The notes below the pieces were generated by a model that did no database searches, was not told where the DNA came from, and saw nothing but the letters and a program-made list of their open reading frames with translations. A stretch of DNA of 64,000 bases from CAYXVU01 sp964468725 (GTDB taxonomy: Bacteria > Acidobacteriota > Blastocatellia > UBA7656): positions 6,916-70,915 of the forward strand of contig CAYXVU010000004.1 of NCBI GenBank assembly GCA_964468725.1. The letters are read 5' to 3'. Made by a program: the position numbers and the translations under genes. Positions within the stretch are counted from its first letter, which is position 1. The number at the start of each line of letters is the position of its first letter. Below, piece by piece: positions 17,008 through 26,700 of the stretch.

Positions 17008-18645
17008 ATGAACTATCGAAAACGTTGTATCGCCTCGCTTCTTTTCATCTCGCTGCTGATTGCCTCTCCGGCATTCCCGCAAACGACTATTGATTCGCGT
17101 CTGGCAGCCGGGTTTAATGCCATCGGACAAAAGAATCTGCGCGCAGATTTAACCTTTTTAGCATCGGATGCGCTCGAAGGGCGCATGTCTTTGCAACGCG
17201 GGTCAGAGGTTGCCATTCAATTCATCGCCGCCGAATTTGCCAAAGCCGGATTGAAACCGTTGGCCGGTAATTCCTATCTACAAGAGATTACGCTCATTGA
17301 ATATCGCCCGGATGTGCGCGCAATGGGGATTATCTTGGAACGAAGTGGGGCGACCCAATCATTCAAATATATCACCGATTTCATTGGCAGCTTCCCGCGT
17401 GAATTGACGGTGAAAGCGCCCGTCGTCTTCGCAGGGTATGGAATCACTGCGCCGGAATTCCAGTATGATGATTATGCGGGCATAGATGCGCGAGGCAAGA
17501 TCGTCCTCATCTTTGACCATGAGCCGCAGGAGAACGATCCACAGTCGGTCTTTAACGGCATCGGCAATACGCGCTATGCCAACTCACGTTTGAAAATTCT
17601 CAATGCACAAAGACATGGAGCTGTCGGTGTTCTGCTGGTGAGCGAGCCGAATCGCAAACATCCCTCCAATCAAGAGCGTTTGGCGCGCATCCCCGGCATA
17701 CTTGACCGATTCACACGCCAGTCTTCGCAGGCGCTTGCCGATAGCGAAACCAAAATCCCGATGTTGACGGTCAGCGATGGAGTGGCGACAACCTTGATTG
17801 CGCCGACCGGGAAAAGATTGGCTGAGTTGCAAACGGCGATTGATACGACGCTCAAACCGGCCTCTTTGCCGTTGCCCGATACGCAGATCGAGATGCGGCT
17901 GGTTAATGCCGAGCACCGCCGGGCCGTTACCGCTAATGTCATCGGCATGATCGAAGGAAGCGACCCCGCATTAAAACCGGAGAGCATCATCTTCAGCGGT
18001 CACTATGACCACGATGGCATTCGGGATGGAAAGATTTTCTATGGGGCAGATGACAATGGTAGCGGCACGGTTGGCGTAATCGAATTGGCACGCGCATTTG
18101 CTTTCAATCCGGCGAAACCGAAACGGTCATTGATCTTTGCCGTATTCGCCGCCGAAGAACGCGGCTTGCTTGGTTCCTATTACTACGCGGCGAATCCGTT
18201 ACGACCGCTCGCTTCAACTCGCGCGGTGATTAACTTCGATATGATCGGGCGCAATGAAGCGCAGAGCGCGCAAACCGAAGGGCTTATTAAAATCGCCGAA
18301 GACACTTCAAACGAATTGAATCTGATCGGCGTCATCAACAGCCCTGACTATCGCAAAGCGGTTGAACAATCAAACCGACAAGTCGGACTGGCGCTGAATT
18401 ATAAATGGGACGATGATGCCGCGCTTAATGTTTTTCAACGCAGCGACCAATTCCCTTTCGCCCTTCATGATATTCCTGCTGTTTGGTGGTTCACAGGCTT
18501 TCATCCTGACTATCATCAGCCGACCGATACCGTAGAGCGAATCAACTTTGTCAAGATGGAGAAGATCCTCAAACTGGCCTACCTCACCGGATGGGCTTTT
18601 GCCGATGGAGACGCACCGCGATTTGTTGCCAAACCGCTCAACTGA
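17008..18645 (+). CDS. Secreted M28 family zinc aminopeptidase with PA domain
   Basis: A 545-aa protein with a Sec signal (to about residue 25, SPAFPQ). A protease-associated insert (about 130-240) precedes the M28 catalytic domain: SGHYDHDG (zinc His), GADDNGSG (bridging Asp), FAAEERGLLGS (catalytic Glu pair), INFDMIGRN (Asp) and HPDYHQPTDT (last His). The full ligand set is present. M28 enzymes remove N-terminal residues from peptides in the periplasm. The gene lies 33 nt after the aminoacylase gene, so the two are probably co-transcribed. Confidence 0.93.
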   Translation: MNYRKRCIASLLFISLLIASPAFPQTTIDSRLAAGFNAIGQKNLRADLTFLASDALEGRMSLQRGSEVAIQFIAAEFAKAGLKPLAGNSYLQEITLIEYRPDVRAMGIILERSGATQSFKYITDFIGSFPRELTVKAPVVFAGYGITAPEFQYDDYAGIDARGKIVLIFDHEPQENDPQSVFNGIGNTRYANSRLKILNAQRHGAVGVLLVSEPNRKHPSNQERLARIPGILDRFTRQSSQALADSETKIPMLTVSDGVATTLIAPTGKRLAELQTAIDTTLKPASLPLPDTQIEMRLVNAEHRRAVTANVIGMIEGSDPALKPESIIFSGHYDHDGIRDGKIFYGADDNGSGTVGVIELARAFAFNPAKPKRSLIFAVFAAEERGLLGSYYYAANPLRPLASTRAVINFDMIGRNEAQSAQTEGLIKIAEDTSNELNLIGVINSPDYRKAVEQSNRQVGLALNYKWDDDAALNVFQRSDQFPFALHDIPAVWWFTGFHPDYHQPTDTVERINFVKMEKILKLAYLTGWAFADGDAPRFVAKPLN

Positions 18646-18775
18646 GGGCTATGACCAGAGAGGCGAATCGCACCCACAGAACTTCAACTCGGTATGACAG
18701 AGAGTCTCCTCCTCGAATGAACCGTTTGGGGTGATGGCCTCACAAGTTTATGGGGCTGAATTCCGAAAGATTGGC

Positions 18776-20032
18776 ATGAAGGTCAAACGACGCGAATTTA
18801 TGACATCATTACCGGTCGGAGTCGTTGCGACGCAAGCTCTCGGAAAGATCGGGCAACCGAAGGGAGGTAGCGTGCCGCAGACGGATGAACAGTTTGATGT
18901 CGCCATCATCGGCGCAGGCGTTTTCGGAGTCTGGACAGCTTATCATTTGCAAAAAGCGGGTAAGCGCGTAGCCCTCCTTGACGCCTATGGCGCGGGCAAC
19001 AATCGCGCCAGTTCCGGCGGCGAATCTCGCGTCATTCGCATGAGCTACGGCAGCGACGAAATTTATACGCGGTGGTCGTTGCGTTCGCTCGCCCTTTGGC
19101 AAGACTTCTCTCAGCAGATCGGGCAGACCCTATTTCATCCTATCGGGGTTCTGTGGATGGCGCGCACCGAAGACCCCTATACCTTGAGCAGCGTTGCGAC
19201 ATTGGAAAAAGTCGGAATCAATTTTGAAACGCTCAGGCGAGCCGAATTGGCAAAACGCTTTCCTCAAATTTACCTTGGCCCAATTACTTGGGGGGTGTAT
19301 GAACCCGACAGCGGGGCGTTGATGGCACGACGAGCAGTACAAGCCGTTGCCGAAGAAGTCCTGAAAAGCGGCGCAGCCGTTCTCCTTGAATCGGTGTTGC
19401 CGCCCAGCGGCAAGGGCAAAGTGAAACAAATCACCACGCAAAGCGGATTGCGATTAAACGCCGAAAGCTTTGTCTTCGCCTGCGGAACGTGGCTGCCGAA
19501 ACTCTTTCCCAAACTCTTGAAAGGGCGAATCCATCCGACCAAACAGGATGTCTTTTTCTTTGGCACAGCTTCCGGTGATAAACAGTATTCGCCGCCAGCC
19601 ATGCCCGTGTGGGCAGATTTCGGAGAAGAGATTTATGGGATTCCCAATCTGGAAAATCGGGGATTCAAAGTTGCGATTGATCGGCACGGCGCATATTTTG
19701 ATCCAGACGCCGGTCAACGTGCGGTGACGCCCGAGCGGCTGGCGGAAGCCCGCAGGTATATTGCCAAGCGGTTTCCAGGGTTGAAGAAAGCCCCGTTATT
19801 AGAAGCGCGAGTCTGTCAGTACGAAAACACTTCGAATGGAGATTTTCTGATTGATCGGCATCCGGAATTTGACAATGTGTGGCTAGTTGGAGGCGGTTCG
19901 GGTCACGGCTTTAAACATGGTCCGGCGCTCGGTGAATACCTAGCCGAGCAAGTTACAAGTCGCACAACGGCAAGCGAACCGCGATTTCTACTGGCAACCA
20001 AAAAGAGGGTGCAGAAACGCACAGTATTCTGA
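18776..20032 (+). CDS. FAD-dependent amine/amino-acid oxidase, monomeric sarcosine oxidase type, Tat-like N-terminus
   Basis: The start is ambiguous between ATG 18776 and GTG/ATG 18731/18734; the shorter form places KRREFMTSLP at the N-terminus like a twin-arginine signal. The DAO-fold FAD motif GAGVFG is at 46-51. VCQYENTSNGDFLIDRHP matches the region of monomeric sarcosine/N-methyltryptophan oxidases where a Cys binds FAD covalently, and that Cys is kept. VGGGSGHGFKHGP closes the FAD site. The expected reaction is oxidative removal of an N-methyl group or imino/amino oxidation, giving H2O2. It may process N-alkyl or D-amino acids released by neighbouring hydrolases (inference). Confidence 0.87.
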   Translation: MKVKRREFMTSLPVGVVATQALGKIGQPKGGSVPQTDEQFDVAIIGAGVFGVWTAYHLQKAGKRVALLDAYGAGNNRASSGGESRVIRMSYGSDEIYTRWSLRSLALWQDFSQQIGQTLFHPIGVLWMARTEDPYTLSSVATLEKVGINFETLRRAELAKRFPQIYLGPITWGVYEPDSGALMARRAVQAVAEEVLKSGAAVLLESVLPPSGKGKVKQITTQSGLRLNAESFVFACGTWLPKLFPKLLKGRIHPTKQDVFFFGTASGDKQYSPPAMPVWADFGEEIYGIPNLENRGFKVAIDRHGAYFDPDAGQRAVTPERLAEARRYIAKRFPGLKKAPLLEARVCQYENTSNGDFLIDRHPEFDNVWLVGGGSGHGFKHGPALGEYLAEQVTSRTTASEPRFLLATKKRVQKRTVF

Positions 20033-20038
20033 CACCCT
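20006..20038. terminator. Hairpin over the oxidase stop codon
   Basis: AGGGTGCAGAA pairs with TTCTG-A-CACCCT (one bulged A), a stem of about 11 bp that contains the TGA stop at 20030-20032. Only TTT follows. It may be a modest terminator or a 3' stabilising stem. Confidence 0.45.
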
Positions 20039-20236
20039 TTGAACCATAAACCGTCAATTCGTGAACGCCGCCAACTCATTGAGTTTGACCTTCGACCACC
20101 GAATCGTTATGAATATCGCTGCAATAACTGAAGGAGAGACCCAGCTATTCGTACAGGATTCGACTACGAACTCTTTTACTACCCAATCAAAGGTGTGGTC
20201 GGTGTGCTCTGTGATCGACCAAAAGGAGGAATATCC

Positions 20237-23200
20237 ATGAAGTCTTGTAGATGCACGCAATCATTGCTCGCCTTCCTGCTCATGTTGATCTTCGTCTTGC
20301 CGCCCGCAGCCCTAGGGCAAGAGAAGAAAGACGAGAAAAAGGATGAGCCGAAAAAAGAAGAAGAATTGCCGCTCAAAGCCACCGATAAAATTGAATTCGT
20401 CACGGATGAAGTAACCTGGATGTCGGTTGACGTTTCATCCGATGGGCAGACCGTCGTCTTCGACCTGCTCGGCGATATTTACACCATGTCCATTAGCGGC
20501 GGCGAGGCCAAACGTATCATTGGCGGCATCGCCTTTGAGAGTCAGCCAAAGTTCTCACCTGATGGCAAAAGGTTGGTTTTCCTCAGCGACCGCAGTGGAT
20601 CGGAAAATATCTGGCTATGTGATAGCGATGGCAAAAATCCGAAAGCCCTGACGCAAGGCCGCGACCAACGCTACATCTCGCCGACCTGGACGCCGGATGG
20701 CAATTACATTATCGCCTCAAAAGGCGGAGGGCTTTCCGATACGCCAGTCTTATGGATGTATCACAAAGATGGCGGTATGGGGGTGGCCATCGGGCCTCCG
20801 AATCCGCCTGCACCGTCGCCCTTCTCTCCTTCGCCTCCATTGCCGCGCCAAACCCGCTTCGGCGCAGCCCTATCGGGCGATGGCAAATATCTCTACTATG
20901 CCCAGCGCAGCGGGTTTTCGGAGTGGGACTACAACGCGATGCTGCCGATGTGGCAGATCATTCGTCTTGACCGCGAAACCAGCGACCTTGCTCCCATCAC
21001 CAATGCTCAAGGCAGCGCCATGCGACCGGTGATATCGCCCGACGGCAAGAGTTTGGTATACGCAACCCGATTCGAAACCAAGACCGGATTGCGCGTCCAT
21101 GATTTAGAGACTCGCAAAGAACGTTGGCTGATCTATCCGGTCACCCGCGATGATCAAGAATCGCGCGCCACCCGTGACACCATGCCCGGTTATTGCTTTA
21201 TGCCAGACGGTAAGTCTCTGTTGGTTCCGATTGACGGCAAACTCAACCGCGTAGACTTTGCCACTGGCAAAGCGACCCTGATTCCCTTCACCGCCAAAGT
21301 CGAAGCCGAAATCGCGCCCCGTGTTCACTCGGATTACCGCGTCGAAGATTCCGACACTCTGCGCGCCCGGTTGATTCGTTGGCCGCGCCAATCGCCTGAT
21401 GGCAAACGGCTGGTCTTCAATGCGCTCAACAAGCTCTACATCATGGATTTGCCAGCAGGCAAACCGCGCCGCTTGACCAACTCACCGATGGGCGAGTTTA
21501 TGCCCACGTGGTCACCTGACGGGCGCTATATTGCCTATGTGACATGGTCAACCGCTGGCGGCCATATCTACCGCATGACAGCGGATGGGAATTCGCAACC
21601 CGAACAACTTTCCAGAAAGTCTGCTTACTATTCCGAGCCGGTCTACTCACCTGATGGAACAAAGATTGTTTTCATCTCCGGCACAACCGACGATCAACTC
21701 TATTCCGAAATGCGCCCGCACGAACACGGACTCTTTTCGCCGGGGGAGATTACCGGCATTCAGCAAGGGCAGGGCTATGATTTGCGCTGGCTGCCTGCAA
21801 CCGGCGGCGATTCGACCCTGATCGGCTCGACGCAAGGCGGCCAAACACCGCATTTTGCCGACGATCCTCTGCGAATATATCTAACGACCTTTACCGGACT
21901 GGCTTCGGTTCGACTCGATGGCTATGATCGGCGTCAGCATTTGAAGATAACCGGCTCCGGTATGGGATTTGGCAACGTGCCGCCGACTGCCGACGAGATT
22001 CGCGTCTCGCCTGATGGCGCACGCGCTTTCGTCAGCATTCAGAACAAACATTACCTCGTAACCATTCCGAAGGTCGGCAAAGAGACGGTCACCCTCACAA
22101 TAACCCCCATGGCGCCAACCGCCATGCCGGTTAAAAAACTCTCGCCCGAAGGCGGTGATTATCTCGACTGGTCGAGCGATGGCAAACTGGTGACGTGGTC
22201 ACTCGGCTCGAAGTTCTATCGCCAAGACCCTAATACAGACAAATCCGAAACGATTGACATCACCATTGAAGCGCCGCGCGCCCGTCCGAAAGGTACTGTT
22301 GTATTGAGCGGCGCTCGCATCATCACCATGAAAGGCGACGAGGTGATCGAGCGCGGCGATATCGTCGTCACCGACAATCGCATCACTGCCGTCGGCGCAA
22401 AAGGTCGAGTGGCAATTCCTGCGGGTGCACAGGTAATTGATGTAACTGGCAAAACGATTATGCCGGGATTGGTCGATGTACACGCGCACATGTGGCCGCC
22501 GCGAGGTGTCCATCAAACGCAGCTATGGTCATATCTGGCCAACCTCGCTTATGGCGTGACGACGACGCGCGACCCCCAATCATCAACCAATGATGTATTC
22601 GCCTATACCGATTTGGTTGAGACGGGTGAGATATTAGGGCCGCGAATTTTAACCACCGGGCCAGGGGTGTTTCCCGCTTCGGGGTTGGAAGACAAAGAGG
22701 CAGTGCGAAACTTCATCAAGCGGTACAAAGAGGCTTATCGCACGGACACGATCAAGCATTACATCGTTGGCGACCGCATCGTGCGTCAATGGGTGGCCAT
22801 GGCCTGCAAAGAGTTTGGCATCACGGCGACGACCGAAGGCGCGTTGGACATGAAGCTTGACCTGACGCAGATGTTCGATGGTCATTCGGGCAATGAACAT
22901 GCGCTGCCGATTCATCCGCTTCATAAGGATGTTGTGCAGTTTGTCGCTAAATCAAAGACCTACTACACGCCGACGATTTTGGTCGCCTATGGTGCGCCGT
23001 TTAGTGAGAACTACTGGTTTCAGAACACGGATGTGCACGGCAATATGAAATTGCGGCGCTATATTCCGCACGAGCTGCTCGACACGATGGTCAAACGGCG
23101 TCGGCAATGGTTTGCTCCGGACGAGTACGGCCATATCGGCATCAGCAAAGCTGCCGCAGAGATCGTTCGCGCTGGCGGGCGCGTCTGTTTGGGCGGGCAT

Positions 23201-23530
23201 GGTCAGATGCAAGGATTAGGCTGTCATTGGGAAGTGTGGAATTTGCAATCCGGTGGCATGACAACGCATGAAGCATTGCGGTGTGCGACCCTCTTCGGCG
23301 CAGAAGCCATTGGATTACAACGCGACATCGGCTCGCTTGAAGTCGGCAAGCTTGCCGATTTGATCGTCCTCGATAGCAACCCGCTCTCCGACATTCGCAA
23401 CACCAATACAATTCGCTATGTCATGAAGAACGGTGAGATTTTCGATGGCACGTCGCTCGATCAAATCTGGCCGACACAGAAGAAACTGGAGAAGATGTAT
23501 TGGTGGGATAACGAACCAGCAAACCGGTAG
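20237..23530 (+). CDS. Secreted TolB-like beta-propeller fused to amidohydrolase
   Basis: AAAGGAGGA precedes the ATG at 20237. The 1,097-aa protein has a signal peptide (ending AALGQ), a charged KKDEKKDEPKKEEE linker, and repeated TolB/PD40 propeller units with the SPDGK-type turn (FSPDGKRLVF, ISPDGKSLVY, WSPDGRYIAY, YSPDGTKIVF). An amidohydrolase domain follows from about residue 690: GLVDVHAHMWPP (HxH), GGHGQMQGLGCHWE, and LEVGKLADLIVLDSNPL at the end. Related proteins are annotated as prolidase- or imidazolonepropionase-like amidohydrolases. Propeller-gated peptidases commonly act on short peptides. A periplasmic location is expected. The gene has its own leader after the preceding stem-loop. 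Confidence 0.9.
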   Translation: MKSCRCTQSLLAFLLMLIFVLPPAALGQEKKDEKKDEPKKEEELPLKATDKIEFVTDEVTWMSVDVSSDGQTVVFDLLGDIYTMSISGGEAKRIIGGIAFESQPKFSPDGKRLVFLSDRSGSENIWLCDSDGKNPKALTQGRDQRYISPTWTPDGNYIIASKGGGLSDTPVLWMYHKDGGMGVAIGPPNPPAPSPFSPSPPLPRQTRFGAALSGDGKYLYYAQRSGFSEWDYNAMLPMWQIIRLDRETSDLAPITNAQGSAMRPVISPDGKSLVYATRFETKTGLRVHDLETRKERWLIYPVTRDDQESRATRDTMPGYCFMPDGKSLLVPIDGKLNRVDFATGKATLIPFTAKVEAEIAPRVHSDYRVEDSDTLRARLIRWPRQSPDGKRLVFNALNKLYIMDLPAGKPRRLTNSPMGEFMPTWSPDGRYIAYVTWSTAGGHIYRMTADGNSQPEQLSRKSAYYSEPVYSPDGTKIVFISGTTDDQLYSEMRPHEHGLFSPGEITGIQQGQGYDLRWLPATGGDSTLIGSTQGGQTPHFADDPLRIYLTTFTGLASVRLDGYDRRQHLKITGSGMGFGNVPPTADEIRVSPDGARAFVSIQNKHYLVTIPKVGKETVTLTITPMAPTAMPVKKLSPEGGDYLDWSSDGKLVTWSLGSKFYRQDPNTDKSETIDITIEAPRARPKGTVVLSGARIITMKGDEVIERGDIVVTDNRITAVGAKGRVAIPAGAQVIDVTGKTIMPGLVDVHAHMWPPRGVHQTQLWSYLANLAYGVTTTRDPQSSTNDVFAYTDLVETGEILGPRILTTGPGVFPASGLEDKEAVRNFIKRYKEAYRTDTIKHYIVGDRIVRQWVAMACKEFGITATTEGALDMKLDLTQMFDGHSGNEHALPIHPLHKDVVQFVAKSKTYYTPTILVAYGAPFSENYWFQNTDVHGNMKLRRYIPHELLDTMVKRRRQWFAPDEYGHIGISKAAAEIVRAGGRVCLGGHGQMQGLGCHWEVWNLQSGGMTTHEALRCATLFGAEAIGLQRDIGSLEVGKLADLIVLDSNPLSDIRNTNTIRYVMKNGEIFDGTSLDQIWPTQKKLEKMYWWDNEPANR

Positions 23531-23623
23531 CGATCAATTCTGACTCTCGCAAGGAACCGGCGACAGTCGGCAAACGATCACCTCTACAAAGGTGAGTAAC
23601 ACCAAGCAAATCAACCTGAGATG

Positions 23624-23689
23624 GTTGAGCGGCGGTCTCTGACCGCCGACCTTTCGTACGAGCACGGCGGTCAGAGACCGCCGCTCAAC
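23624..23689. repeat. Large perfect hairpin with nested palindromes (25-bp arms)
   Basis: Bases 23624-23648 are the exact reverse complement of 23665-23689, with a 16-nt loop containing TTTCGTACGA. Each arm itself contains GGCGGTC-TCT-GACCGCC or its complement, so the arms can also fold alone into two smaller stems. It sits between convergent genes. Nested, symmetric stems of this kind resemble REP/BIME-type interspersed elements and could also stop transcription from both sides. Confidence 0.75.
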
Positions 23690-23733
23690 GAAGATATCTC
23701 ATCTTGTTTTGCAATTCCGTATAAGTGAATTGA

Positions 23734-23772
23734 AGCGAAAGCGAGGCGAATTAAGATCGCCTCGCTTTCGCT
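23734..23772. terminator. Perfect 16-bp hairpin overlapping the stop of the permease/M1 gene
   Basis: Bases 23734-23749 pair exactly with 23757-23772 around a 7-nt loop. The right arm covers part of the TAG stop (23771-23773) of the minus-strand gene. It probably ends the minus-strand transcript and may also act on the plus strand. No long T-run is present. Confidence 0.65.
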
Positions 23773-26700
23773 AGTTTGTACCGTTCACGCGCCTTACGTT
23801 ATCATCCGGCACGCGATCAATCAGCAGATTAAACGGGTCAATCCCGGCTTTGTCCGGTTCTTCGTCAACGGTGAAGGTGAAGGATTGCACGCCGCTTGCA
23901 ACCGTAACGCGTTCTCTATGTAACGTCTTTCCATACCGCTTGCCCGCTTCCGGTTTGGCAAACGCGCCGATTTCGATCAGGTCATTCACAGGCACTTCCG
24001 TCTCATTGCCTTTCTCGTCGGCTTTGAATTTCTTGCTCTCCACCGTAATCGTAATCTCGTACTTGCCATCTTCACGCTTCTGATAGCTTGCCTGTGTCGT
24101 GCGGTTGGAATAGAGGGTGATCTCTTCAAACAAATCTTTATAGATGGGTTTGAGTTGGTCGGGCGTTTGCGCCAGCAAGGCGTCGAGCAGCGCATAAGAA
24201 GTCGGATAAGGCGGTTCTTTATAGGCGTATTGGTTTATGAGTTGGCGCAACGCCTGATTGACCGCGGCCTCGCCGATCATCTCTTTGATGTAATAGAGCA
24301 CAACGCTGCCTTTGTTGTAATGAACGTAGCCTTGTGAGGATTCGACTTTTAGGAGTGGCTGTTCTTTGATCGTTTCACGTCCGCGAGAGCGCAGATACCT
24401 GTCCATCTCATACTGCAAAAATTTTCGCATCAAATCGCGCCCGTACTCTTTCTCCATAACCATCAACGCCGAATATTGCGCCAGCGTCTCCGATAGCGAG
24501 GTTGCGCCTTGCATATTCGCACCGATCACTTGATGCGCCCACCACTGATGTCCCATTTCATGTGCGGTGACATAGAAGACAAGGTCAATATCTTCGGGGT
24601 CGCGCAAGTTGGCAATAAAGCCGATGCTTTCGGAATAGGGCATCGTTCCCGGGAATGCCTGCGCAAAACTGGCAACTCGCGGGAATTCAATAATGCGCGC
24701 CTGTCGGTGTTTGTAGTCACTAAAGTTCGTCGTAAAGTATTCCAGCGATTTGCGAATCGAGTTCATCATCTTCGGCACATTGTATTCGTGGCCGGGGTGG
24801 TAGTAGACCTCCATCTGAATGCCGTTCCATTCTTCCCGCGCGACTTCGTAGCGCGCCGAGATAAAGGAATAAAAATTGAGCGATGGATGATCGAGGCGAT
24901 ACTGAAAATAGCGCCGCCCTCCTTCTTGCCATTCTTTTTGCAGCGAGCCAGGGGCAATCGCAACCTGATCGGGCGAGGTGCTGATAATCGTCTCGACATT
25001 CACCCAGTCGGAGTTGTTGCTCAAGTAGGTATCCATGCAAGACTGCGTGCAATCAGGTTCCAGTATCGGCATGCGATCTTTTTCCGGCAGCCCCAATTCT
25101 TTGCGATCATTGCGTTCGGTCAGTTCGGCTCCCGGTTGATAGCCAATCTGCGGCGCAATCGTGTTGTTGAAGAAGGTGCCGTTTTGCACAACTTGTAACA
25201 GGCTGACTTCATTCTCGAATCCGCGCGTTTGCGACTTCACGATGTAGCGCATTTGCAAACTCTCGTGGGGAGCAAGCGGTGGCGACAATTTGTAAATTCG
25301 ATAAGCGAGTCGCGTATCTTCGCGGTCGAGAGCGGCGCGTTCGATTTCAACTTCGGTCAGGAAACTGTTATCGAGCGTGAGGTGGAGTTCGTCAATGGAT
25401 TGTGATGTTTTATTGACCAACCTTTGCTCGCCCTTGAAGACGATATTGCGTTCTTCGGGGTAGATAGCGATGTCATATTTCACATCGGTAATGCGCGGCT
25501 GAACGAGGTTCTGATATTGCTTATAGGTCTTTTCATAATCGGCAATGCGTCGGTTGTTATCATCCGATGTTGAAATACGGTGCAATACTTTGGTGTTATA
25601 AAAAACCCATCCGCCAACGACAATCAACAAGAGGACTCCAACAACCGCAAGACTACGAAGATTGCCCACAAAGCTCAGTTGCAAATTTCTGAGTCGCCAC
25701 CCCCACCCCTTCTCTTTGCCACGCTGCCATACAAGGACGGCAAACAGGGAAAGCAAGGCGCACACAACAACCCAATAGAGACTAAACCACGTCAACTCTC
25801 TTACGAATGGTGCGAACCCGAACATCGCGGAATAAGTGTAATTCGGGAGATTGCCGAATTGCAGCATATTCGTGGCAACGTTGAGAACTCCCCAAATGAA
25901 TGAATTGACGATCAACAGCACAACAAAAAGAAAATATCCCATGTATTTATTCGGCGAGAGGATATGCACCAACATCGCCAATACCGTGAGAAAAGAGAAG
26001 CTCAGCAAATCGAGCACCAGGAGTTCTTTCAAGTACAGACCGAGTTCATATTTCGTATACCCATGAAAAGTCTGAACGATGACGCCCATCAAAATAGAGC
26101 AGGCTAGAATCACAGCCGTCAGCCCGATCAGAGCGATCAACTTTGAAGTGTAGGTAATCCACGTCAGATGCGGCAGAGCATCATATATCTCGTCGGTCTT
26201 GGCATCACGTTCTTTCCACACCAACGCCCCTCCGTAAAAGGTGATGATGGCAATCAAAAAGATGGACAGCGCGGAACGAATCAAATCCACCATCGCATAA
26301 GTAACCGGAAAAGAAGAGATGCCATAGCGCTCTGCGGCATTGAACGCCAACACCAAACTTATATTGATGGCTGCGAAGACGACAATGACGATGAAGACCG
26401 TACTTTTCATCGTGCCGAAGAAATCGAGTTTAATCTGGCTCCACAGTTGCGCAAATTGAGCGCGCAGATCGAAATTGAAGGAGGCCGGTCGCCCTGCCGG
26501 AGCCGCTACAAGAGCACTTTCATTTTCGACTTCACGGGTGGCGCGACGATGCCGCTCCGTAAAGCGAAACCGTGAATATGCGGCGGTAAAAATTGCTAAC
26601 CCGACGCTTACCCAGATGAGGCGATTGGCAAGCATCATTCCGGATAGTCCAACCGAGCGCACATTCTTTTCCGCAACCGTCCAGTATTTTGTCAGCAACG

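Noticed and set aside
24509..25198. 229-codon plus-strand frame over the M1 peptidase
   Set aside because: It is antisense to the conserved HExxH region and is a codon-bias shadow.
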